NCBI RefSeq assembly: GCF_003946515.1
Contig: NZ_RHOM01000002.1
Coordinates: 1-64,000 of the forward strand
Source: Companilactobacillus zhongbaensis
GTDB taxonomy: Bacteria > Bacillota > Bacilli > Lactobacillales > Lactobacillaceae
DNA: 64,000 bases
Direction: 5' to 3'
The translations under genes and the position numbers were made by a program. Shown one piece after another: positions 57,394 to 64,000 of the stretch. The notes beneath the pieces were generated by a model. It saw only the letters and a program-made list of their open reading frames with translations. It made no database searches and was not told the origin of the DNA. How positions within the stretch are numbered: position 1 is the first letter of the stretch; every line of letters begins with the position of its first letter.

Positions 57394-57854
57394 GTGAAGA
57401 ACTAGTAATCCGTGAAGCGATCCCTGATGATGCTGCCAAGCTGATCGACTTTTTAAAACGAGCTAGTCATGAAAGTACTTTTATCGAACACGAGTCTTTG
57501 GACAATTTGTCCGTTTCTGACGAGATGAATTCCTTAGACCAGATCTACAATTCACCACAAGATGAATTGATGATCGCCATTTTGGGTGATGACATCATTG
57601 GTTTTACTCGTTTAGAACAAGTTGACGAATATACCTCTGAATTAGGTATCGTCGTTGAAAAAGCTTTGTGGAATCAAGGAGTCGGTTCATATTTAATGGA
57701 AGACATTCTTGCATTTGCTAAAGAAAGTCCGATTTCCAAAGTAAATTTGGAAGTCTATCAAAAAAACCCAGCTGCGATCCATTTATATGAAAAACATGGA
57801 TTTACAACTAGGTCTAAAAAAGCAAAAACATTAATAATGGAAAAGATGGTTTAG
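57390..57854 (+). CDS. GNAT-family N-acetyltransferase
   Basis: 154 residues: VIREAIPDDAAKLIDFL start, ELGIVVEKALWNQGVGSYLMEDI acetyl-CoA loop, LEVYQKNPAAIHLYEKHGF. It overlaps tsaE by four bases; the pta-tsaE-GNAT order is usual in lactobacilli. The substrate is unknown: a RimI-like ribosomal role is suggested by the TsaE neighbour but not shown. Confidence 0.85.
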   Translation: MSEELVIREAIPDDAAKLIDFLKRASHESTFIEHESLDNLSVSDEMNSLDQIYNSPQDELMIAILGDDIIGFTRLEQVDEYTSELGIVVEKALWNQGVGSYLMEDILAFAKESPISKVNLEVYQKNPAAIHLYEKHGFTTRSKKAKTLIMEKMV

Positions 57855-57877
57855 TTAGTTAACTTAACCATCTTTTT
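57843..57877. terminator. bidirectional terminator shared by GNAT and exonuclease genes
   Basis: AAGATGGTT (57843-57851) pairs with AACCATCTT (57866-57874). The hairpin includes the stop codons of both converging genes, which overlap by four bases. Confidence 0.85.
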
Positions 57878-58387
57878 TATTTGCTCGATGCCAAATTGTT
57901 GCTCGGTCTTGATCAAGATCTCGGCACAGGCAATCGAATCGGCTAAAGCATTGTGGTGATGAGCTAAGTTGATGTCTAAACCGCGAGAAACGGTATCGAG
58001 TTTGTGGTTAGGTAATTCGGGGTAAAACTTGCGACTAGTTTTAACGGTATCGATCGTCAAAAATTTTGGTGGATAGATCCCGTAGTTACTCAAAGTGCTT
58101 TTTAAGACGCTGTTATCAAAACTAGCATTGTGAGCAGCGACTAAATGAGAGCTGTCAAACAGCGTCTCGATGTGGGGCCAAACTTGGTCGAAGGTTGGAG
58201 CATCTTTGACGTCATTAGGTCTAATGTTATGGATTTGGATATTACGTGGGCTAAAGTTTTCTTGGGGATTGATCAGAGTGTAAAAACTATCAACGATCTT
58301 ACTTTCTCTGACCAAGACTAGGGCAAGTGAACAAGCACTGGTCCGGTGTCCGTTAGCCGTTTCAAAGTCCATCGAAACAAAATTCAT
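57851..58387 (-). CDS. DnaQ-like 3'-5' exonuclease (DEDDh)
   Basis: 178 residues with the three exonuclease motifs: MDFETA (Exo I), AAHNASFDNSVLK (Exo II) and HHNALADSIACAEIL (Exo III, DEDDh His). It is a stand-alone proofreading-type exonuclease, related to the epsilon domain of DNA polymerase III. It lies 3 nt after exoA on the same strand, so a DNA-repair pair is likely. Confidence 0.9.
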   Translation of the reverse strand: MNFVSMDFETANGHRTSACSLALVLVRESKIVDSFYTLINPQENFSPRNIQIHNIRPNDVKDAPTFDQVWPHIETLFDSSHLVAAHNASFDNSVLKSTLSNYGIYPPKFLTIDTVKTSRKFYPELPNHKLDTVSRGLDINLAHHHNALADSIACAEILIKTEQQFGIEQIKKMVKLTN

Positions 58388-58390
58388 TAA

Positions 58391-59152
58391 TTATTCACCT
58401 TCCAAATTTAATTCCAGCTCGACTGGGCAGTGGTCTGAACCGTAAACGTCGGTCAAAATATCAGCCTTGTTGATCATGTCCTTACCGTTATTTGAAACGA
58501 CAAAGTAGTCAATACGCCAGCCAGCATTGTTTTGTCTGGCATTAAAACGATAGCTCCACCAAGAATACTTCACTTCATCGGGATGAAGGTAGCGGAAACT
58601 GTCGGTAAAACCAGAATCCAATAGTTCACTAAATTTTGCTCTTTCTTCGTCAGAAAAGCCAGGATTATGATGATTAGTCTTGTCATTTTTCAAATCGATC
58701 TCATTGTGAGCCACATTTAAGTCACCACACAAGACGACCGGCTTGCCTTTTGCTAATTTTTGCATGTATTTTCTTAAAACGTCATCGTATCCCATCCGAA
58801 AATCGAGTCGCTTGAGTTTTTGTTGTGAATTTGGTGTGTAACTTGTGATCAAATAAAATTTTGGAAATTCAAGGGTGATGGTCCGTCCTTCGTGATTGAA
58901 TTCCTCATCGTCGAGTCCGAGTGTAACGTTCAAAGGTTCTTCTTTAGTAAAAATAGCAGTCCCTGAATAACCTTTTCTTTCGGCATAATTGAAGTATTGA
59001 TGATAACCAGGTAGATCTAAGTCGATCTGACCTTCTTGAAGCTTAGTTTCTTGAATACAAAAAACATCCGCATCGATCTCATCAAAAATATTTTTAAAGT
59101 CGTGTTTTACAACGGCGCGCAATCCGTTTACGTTCCAAGATACAAGTTTCAT
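58391..59152 (-). CDS. exoA: Exodeoxyribonuclease III / AP endonuclease
   Basis: Cleaves DNA at abasic sites, acting after Ung in base-excision repair. 253 residues: SWNVNGLRAV start, FCIQETKLQ, LCGDLNVAHNEIDL, and YGSDHCPVEL with the catalytic His. It is divergent from murB, with an AGGAGG ribosome site on the minus strand. Confidence 0.95.
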   Translation of the reverse strand: MKLVSWNVNGLRAVVKHDFKNIFDEIDADVFCIQETKLQEGQIDLDLPGYHQYFNYAERKGYSGTAIFTKEEPLNVTLGLDDEEFNHEGRTITLEFPKFYLITSYTPNSQQKLKRLDFRMGYDDVLRKYMQKLAKGKPVVLCGDLNVAHNEIDLKNDKTNHHNPGFSDEERAKFSELLDSGFTDSFRYLHPDEVKYSWWSYRFNARQNNAGWRIDYFVVSNNGKDMINKADILTDVYGSDHCPVELELNLEGE

Positions 59153-59262
59153 AAATATCCTCCTTAGGAATAATACGATTCCTTATGTGTGATTATTCGT
59201 TATGTCTTACAGTATATGATAAAATTGAAAGTAGTCTATGTACACTAAGGAATGATAAAAAA

Positions 59263-60183
59263 GTGAAATTTCCAATTGATAAATTACCTAACATTGAATT
59301 CAAAATTAATGAACCTTTAAGTAAATATACCTTTACCAAAACTGGCGGAAATGCTGATACATTAGCTTTTCCCAAGACTCGTCAAGAATTAGTTGATATC
59401 GTAAATACTGCTCGTGAAAATGATGTTAAAATCACCGTAATCGGAAATGCTAGCAACCTAATTATTAAAGATGGAGGCATCCGAGGCGTTGTGATAATCT
59501 TGCCAAACTTTAATCAGATCAAAGTTGACGGCAACAAAGTTTTCGCTGAAGCTGGGGCAACTATTATTGATACTACCATTGCTGCCCAAAAAGCGGGACT
59601 ATCCGGCTTAGAGTTTGCGGCAGGTATCCCAGGAAGTGTCGGTGGAGCTGTCTTCATGAATGCTGGGGCTTATGGTGGCGAAGTCCGCGATGTCTTTGAA
59701 TCGACCGAAGTTTTGATGCCTGATGGCAAAATCGTTACATTCAACCACGATGAAATGGCTTGGGACTATCGTCACAGTGTGATCCAAGAAAATGGGGCCA
59801 TCGTTATTAGTGCGATTTTTGCTTTGAAGCCGGGAGATAAAGCTGCTATCCAAGCTAAAATGGACGATTTAAACGAACGAAGACGTTCGAAACAACCGCT
59901 TGAGTATCCTTCATGCGGAAGCGTCTTTAAACGTCCTGAGGGGCACTATACAGGTCCTCTGATCATCGAAGCAGGACTTCAAGGTAAGATTGTTGGCGGG
60001 GCGCAAGTTTCTAAGAAACACGCTGGCTTTATCGTCAATATCGATCATGCCACTGCTACTGACTATATGAACTTGATCCATCTGATCCAAAAGACTATTA
60101 AAGAAAAATTCGATATCGACCTCAAGACGGAGGTTAGGATCATCGGAGAAGACAAGGCTGGTGAAGTCAGTGCTAATAGTTGA
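59263..60183 (+). CDS. murB: UDP-N-acetylenolpyruvoylglucosamine reductase
   Basis: The second committed step of peptidoglycan synthesis, FAD- and NADPH-dependent. 306 residues from GTG 59263, with AAGGA about 10 nt upstream; an ORF extending to 59185 runs through the promoter region. FAD site [39 protein letters not shown], and catalytic Ser in [11 protein letters not shown]. The downstream antiporter gene overlaps its end. Confidence 0.95.
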   Translation: MKFPIDKLPNIEFKINEPLSKYTFTKTGGNADTLAFPKTRQELVDIVNTARENDVKITVIGNASNLIIKDGGIRGVVIILPNFNQIKVDGNKVFAEAGATIIDTTIAAQKAGLSGLEFAAGIPGSVGGAVFMNAGAYGGEVRDVFESTEVLMPDGKIVTFNHDEMAWDYRHSVIQENGAIVISAIFALKPGDKAAIQAKMDDLNERRRSKQPLEYPSCGSVFKRPEGHYTGPLIIEAGLQGKIVGGAQVSKKHAGFIVNIDHATATDYMNLIHLIQKTIKEKFDIDLKTEVRIIGEDKAGEVSANS

Positions 60184-62305
60184 AACAATAATTCTGATCA
60201 TTTCATTATTAATAGTGGCCAATATCATTAGCCACTATTTTGTTTCTATTCCAGCCAGTTTGATCCAGATCGTGGCTGGAGTTATCGCCGCTTTAACACT
60301 CAACGTGAAGATCTCGGTCAATACAGAATGGTTTTTACTCGTCTTCATTGCACCGATCTTGTTCAACGATGGGAACAGGTTCCCTAAACGAGAACTTTGG
60401 AAATTAAAGGGACCGATCATGGGAAACGCCATCGTCTTAGTTATCGTCTCGACCGTTGTTGGTGGGGCGTTGGTGAAGTTTTTAATGCCAAGTTTACCTT
60501 GGGCTACTGCCTTTACTTTGGTAGCCGTACTTTCACCAACTGACCCGATCGCCGTTCAATCGATCGCCAAAAAAGCTAAACTACCGGATAAATTGATGCA
60601 CTTGATCAGTGGTGAGAGTTTGATCAATGATGCATCTGGTTTGATCTGTTTTAAATATGCCGTTGCGGCAACAGTTACGGGAGCATTCTCGCTAGCTAAT
60701 GCGACGATTGACTTTTTCTATATTGCTATCATTGGTGCTTTAGTAGGTGCCATTATGATCTGGATTTTCAATGGTGTCCGTCTCTACTTGATCAATCAAG
60801 GTGTGGACGACTCGATCTTGCACGCCATTATTCAAATCTTGATCCCATTCATAATTTATTACATCGCAGAAGATGTCTTCCACGTTTCTGGAGTTGTCGC
60901 GGTCGTAATTGCTGGTATCTTGAATATTTCATCCAATCGGACCGGTGGTGCATTCAGTCCAGAGATCCGTTTGGTCACTTCCAGAACTTGGGACATGCTA
61001 GTTTATCTCCTAAACGGATTCGTCTTCGTGTTGTTAGGTATTGAGATCCCATTTGCAATGGAAGAGCTGATCCACAACCAAAGCATGAACACCATCAAGG
61101 CACTAGGATTTGCCTTCATCATTTGGGTCATGCTTACGGTTATTCGTTTCTTGTGGAGTTATTTTTACTCAACATTTTTCGAACGGTCAGATCGGACCGA
61201 CTTCAATCTTTTTTCAAAAGCTAGATTTTACTACTGTTTGATGTCTGGTATTTCTGGCGTTAGAGGGGCCGTTACGATGGTAGCTATTTTGTCGCTACCA
61301 TTCGTAACTAATAGTGGTGCAGCTTTCCCAGCTAGAACTTTATTGCTCTTTATCGCCAGTGCCGTGATCATTTACAGTTTGATCGGAGCTACGATCTTGA
61401 TCCCATTGATCACGAAAAATACTGCACCGATCACTTATCGTGGTAATGCTATCAACACGGATGACGATGTTGATGTTGACGATAGTTCCGATGGAACTGA
61501 AGTCGTTTCAACAGAAACTAATACTTTGTCAGCTGAACAAGCTAACCGAGTAGTTATCGAAAAGACTATTAACAAATTACGTGAAGAAAATAAAAATGGC
61601 CGTGACCCCGTTTATACGACAGTCATTGCCGAGTATGTTTTTAATTTGCACAATATTCAATTACAATCCGATGGACCTAATCCGATCAGTAAGAAACGGG
61701 TCAAGGGTAAAAAGGATGCTGAACTTTGGGACATTTGTTTGAACTGTGAGCTAGAAGCTATCGAGGAACTTTATGCTAGTAAAGATATTTCTGAGGAAGC
61801 TTACCAAACTTCAGTTAAACGGATCGAGAAATACAAACGTGGTCTAGTTAAACATCATTACAACCAGACTATCGAATTTTTCCTTGGTTATTTCCGGAGA
61901 ACTGTTAAAGAGATCAGCAAAGTGATTCACGTACCATTTACTAAGCGTGAGGAAGTCGTTCAATACAACCGTGAGGCAATCAAGATCTCGATTGCAGGAT
62001 CTCGTCGGGCATTGGAAAAACTCCGTGAGCTTGAAGAAACTGATAGTGAAATTGCTTATGACAACTTGCTTTACTTGTTCCAACGTCATTACGAAGAACG
62101 ACTGGAGCTCTTACAAGGAAGACGGAGAAATCACTCCGAACAGTTTAACATCGATAAGGTCAATCTCGAAGTTAATGCCTTGAGTTTCCAAAGAGCTTTC
62201 GTCCTTGATTTGTTAGAACAAGGACGGATCAGTCGGGCTACAGCAAATACACTCAGAAAGAATATCAATTACAGTGAAGAGGTTATCAATTACGATATCC
62301 AGTAG
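60161..62305 (+). CDS. Monovalent cation/H+ antiporter, NhaP/CPA1 family
   Basis: About 714 residues: twelve helices with [26 protein letters not shown] and [16 protein letters not shown], then a large cytosolic tail. Its layout matches the gene at 26850-28856, but the linker carries an acidic insert ([13 protein letters not shown]). GTG 60161 overlaps murB by 23 nt; GTG 60170 is an alternative start. Its position before cdaA may tie it to c-di-AMP-controlled ion balance, which is inference. Confidence 0.88.
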   Translation: MKSVLIVETIILIISLLIVANIISHYFVSIPASLIQIVAGVIAALTLNVKISVNTEWFLLVFIAPILFNDGNRFPKRELWKLKGPIMGNAIVLVIVSTVVGGALVKFLMPSLPWATAFTLVAVLSPTDPIAVQSIAKKAKLPDKLMHLISGESLINDASGLICFKYAVAATVTGAFSLANATIDFFYIAIIGALVGAIMIWIFNGVRLYLINQGVDDSILHAIIQILIPFIIYYIAEDVFHVSGVVAVVIAGILNISSNRTGGAFSPEIRLVTSRTWDMLVYLLNGFVFVLLGIEIPFAMEELIHNQSMNTIKALGFAFIIWVMLTVIRFLWSYFYSTFFERSDRTDFNLFSKARFYYCLMSGISGVRGAVTMVAILSLPFVTNSGAAFPARTLLLFIASAVIIYSLIGATILIPLITKNTAPITYRGNAINTDDDVDVDDSSDGTEVVSTETNTLSAEQANRVVIEKTINKLREENKNGRDPVYTTVIAEYVFNLHNIQLQSDGPNPISKKRVKGKKDAELWDICLNCELEAIEELYASKDISEEAYQTSVKRIEKYKRGLVKHHYNQTIEFFLGYFRRTVKEISKVIHVPFTKREEVVQYNREAIKISIAGSRRALEKLRELEETDSEIAYDNLLYLFQRHYEERLELLQGRRRNHSEQFNIDKVNLEVNALSFQRAFVLDLLEQGRISRATANTLRKNINYSEEVINYDIQ

Positions 62306-62306
62306 T

Positions 62307-62331
62307 AAAAGCCGATAAATGGGCTTTTATA
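62307..62331 (+). terminator. weak intrinsic terminator after the antiporter gene
   Basis: AAAAGCC (62307-62313) pairs with GGCTTTT (62322-62328). The T tract is short and interrupted. A TGCTATAAT extended -10 box at 62344-62352 probably starts the cdaA transcript. Confidence 0.5.
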
Positions 62332-62380
62332 ATATTAATTATTTGCTATAATTGATTTCGAGCTAAGAGGGGTAAAAAAC

Positions 62381-63241
62381 ATGAATTTAACACCTAGCAA
62401 TATTTTTACATTGCAAAACCTTGCTAATTTAGCCGATATCATTGTTGTTTGGTACGTTTTATACAAGGTCCTATCGATGATCCGTGGTACTAAGGCGGTT
62501 CAATTACTAAAAGGGATCGTTGTTATATTTTTGATCAAAATTATTAGTTGGGCTTTAAATCTCCACACTGTTTCATTTTTAATGGACCAGTTGATCAACT
62601 GGGGAGTAATTATTATCGTAGTTATTTTCCAGCCCGAGATCAGACGTGGTTTGGAGCATTTAGGGCGGATGCCATTTTTCAGTTCGCGAAGTAATGAAGA
62701 AGGTAAGACTAAGAATCATTTGATCGAGAGTTTAGATCAAGCCATTCAATACATGAGTAAGCGTCGGATCGGGGCGCTGATCACTTTAGAGATGAATACT
62801 GGTTTGGAAGAATATGTCGAAACTGGTATTGATCTTGATGCTGAAGTGACGGGAGCGCTTTTGATCAATATTTTCATACCGAATACGCCGCTCCACGATG
62901 GTGCGGTGATCATTCGAAAGAACCGGATTTCAGTAGCTGCTGCTTACTTACCACTTTCCGAGAGTAATACGATCCCTAAGGAATTAGGAACGCGTCATCG
63001 TGCTGCCGTCGGAATTAGTGAAGTTACTGATTCGATCACCATTGTCGTTTCTGAAGAGACAGGTGGCGTCATGATAACTAGAAATGGTCACATGATGCTC
63101 GACCTTTCTCGGGAAGATTATTTGAAATATCTTCATGCGCAACTATCTGAAGATGGCAAGAACGAAAACCGTTCGATCACTGACATCTTCAGGATCCGTC
63201 GTAAGAAGGGAGGAAACCAAAATGATGAAGAAGATAATTAA
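62381..63241 (+). CDS. cdaA: Diadenylate cyclase CdaA
   Basis: Makes c-di-AMP from two ATP; c-di-AMP controls potassium and osmolyte uptake and is essential in many Firmicutes. 286 residues: three N-terminal membrane helices (about 17-90), then the DisA_N cyclase domain with the DGA motif at about 173-175 (PLHDGAVII) and RHR at 205-207 (GTRHRAAVG). The tail is basic. The start of cdaR lies inside its last codons. Confidence 0.96.
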   Translation: MNLTPSNIFTLQNLANLADIIVVWYVLYKVLSMIRGTKAVQLLKGIVVIFLIKIISWALNLHTVSFLMDQLINWGVIIIVVIFQPEIRRGLEHLGRMPFFSSRSNEEGKTKNHLIESLDQAIQYMSKRRIGALITLEMNTGLEEYVETGIDLDAEVTGALLINIFIPNTPLHDGAVIIRKNRISVAAAYLPLSESNTIPKELGTRHRAAVGISEVTDSITIVVSEETGGVMITRNGHMMLDLSREDYLKYLHAQLSEDGKNENRSITDIFRIRRKKGGNQNDEEDN

Positions 63242-64000
63242 TAGTAATTATTTTTATGCATTTATTTCCCTTTGTGGAGCCCTCTGGTTATTTTTCTCCG
63301 TGAGCACTCCTGGCGTTGGTTCAACACGTGATTCTAATCAATCAATGTCCGCTACGGTGAACACTAAAGCCACAATGACGGTTCCGCTCCAGGTTCAAGC
63401 TAATACTGACGACTACTACATCACCGGTTATCCACAGTCAGTTAAGGTGACGATCGAAGGGCCAACGGCTTTAGTTACAGCTACGAAGAATACGCAAAAC
63501 TTCTCCGCTTATCTTAACTTGCGTAAGTACTTACCAGGAAAACACAAAGTTAGGATCCAACAAACAGGCTTGAATTCTGAGTTAACTTATACGATCAAGC
63601 CAAAATATGTAACTGTTAATATTCAAAAACGATTATCTAAATCGTTTCCAATAAATGTACAATATAATAAGAATTCTTTAGCTTCAGGATATTCAGCAAG
63701 TAAACCACAAGTTTCTCCAGAATCTGTTCGAGTAACTGGTGCTGCTTCTGATATTAAGAAGATCGACAAATTGATCGTTAAACCGATCTTGCCAAAGGGC
63801 ATCAAAACGACCTTTGATCAAGAAGTATTAGTTCAAGCATTAGACAAGAAGGGTAAGACGTTGAATGTTACGATGGATCCACAAACGGTCCACGTTAAGA
63901 TACCGATCAACTTACCAAGTAAGAAGGTATCCATAAATTTTACCCAACAAGGGAGTTCAACAACAGGGTTGAGTTTCTCTCTTGATTCTGATGTTAAGTC
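63222..64000 (+). CDS. cdaR: CdaA regulatory protein CdaR (YbbR domains), truncated by window end
   Basis: An open frame from ATG 63222 (MMKKIINSNYFYAFISLCGA) to the window edge, 259 codons without a stop. A GGGAGG site lies about 10 nt upstream and the gene overlaps cdaA by 20 nt. One N-terminal membrane helix (about 11-27) is followed by YbbR repeats: VPLQVQANTDDYYITGYPQSVKVTIEG, then a second repeat with FPINVQYN and VRVTGAASDIKKID. CdaR binds CdaA at the membrane and modulates its activity. The next gene is expected to be glmM. Confidence 0.95.
   Translation, partial: MMKKIINSNYFYAFISLCGALWLFFSVSTPGVGSTRDSNQSMSATVNTKATMTVPLQVQANTDDYYITGYPQSVKVTIEGPTALVTATKNTQNFSAYLNLRKYLPGKHKVRIQQTGLNSELTYTIKPKYVTVNIQKRLSKSFPINVQYNKNSLASGYSASKPQVSPESVRVTGAASDIKKIDKLIVKPILPKGIKTTFDQEVLVQALDKKGKTLNVTMDPQTVHVKIPINLPSKKVSINFTQQGSSTTGLSFSLDSDVK

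Overview
The window is a chromosomal segment of a low-GC Gram-positive of the Lactobacillaceae. The gene order secA-prfB-phoPR-pst-phoU-hprK-lgt-trxB-pgm-uvrBA-rapZ-yvcK-whiA-clpP-cggR-gap-pgk-tpiA-eno-secG-est-rnr-smpB-ung-pta-tsaE-murB-cdaA is the lactobacillus housekeeping backbone. Codon use and protein sequences suggest Companilactobacillus or a close genus; the genus is an inference.

Layout. 1-410: edge of an IS3-like insertion sequence beside half of a structured repeat. 0.4-6.3 kb: secA, prfB (with the +1 frameshift) and phoP-phoR. 7.1-12.0 kb: the high-affinity phosphate operon pstS-pstC-pstA-pstB-pstB-phoU, which phoPR presumably controls. 12.1-15.6 kb: two small envelope proteins, then hprK, lgt and trxB. 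17.4-26.8 kb: phosphoglucomutase, an ecto-phosphodiesterase, a UMF1 transporter, uvrB and uvrA. 26.9-34.4 kb: a cation/proton antiporter, rapZ-yvcK-whiA and a drug-type MFS pump. 34.4-38.8 kb: clpP, a MarR-controlled locus with a GNAT and an MFS pump, a membrane acyltransferase and tRNA-Arg(CCG). 39.1-44.7 kb: the CggR-controlled glycolytic operon, with eno on its own promoter. 44.8-51.4 kb: an oxidoreductase, a ClC transporter and secG-est-rnr-smpB. 51.4-55.2 kb: an accessory stretch with a TetR regulator, two tandem RNA-like repeats, a GNAT, a structured repeat, a small beta-rich protein and a HAD phosphatase. 55.2-64.0 kb: ung, pta, tsaE, GNAT, two nucleases, murB, a second antiporter, cdaA and the start of cdaR.

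The coding content is ordinary; the unusual material is intergenic. Three families of repeated, strongly folded, non-coding units stand out. Family Y has four full copies and one half copy (about 130, 6440, 15750, 17070 and 53420). It is a branched structure of about 230-280 nt with long inverted-repeat stems that change in a compensated way between copies. Family X has two full copies plus part copies around 29.0-29.4 and 34.1-34.37 kb. It is a unit of about 190 nt with compensated stems and evidence that units insert into one another. Family Z is a tandem pair at 51.99-52.40 kb, each ending in an intrinsic terminator, so probably duplicated small RNA genes.

Around each Y copy the DNA, including the ends of flanking genes, shifts to a marked strand bias: A+C-rich on one strand, G+T-rich on the other. 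The sign of the bias follows the orientation of the element. This is the most novel-looking signal in the window. I found no CRISPR array, prophage or complete insertion sequence.
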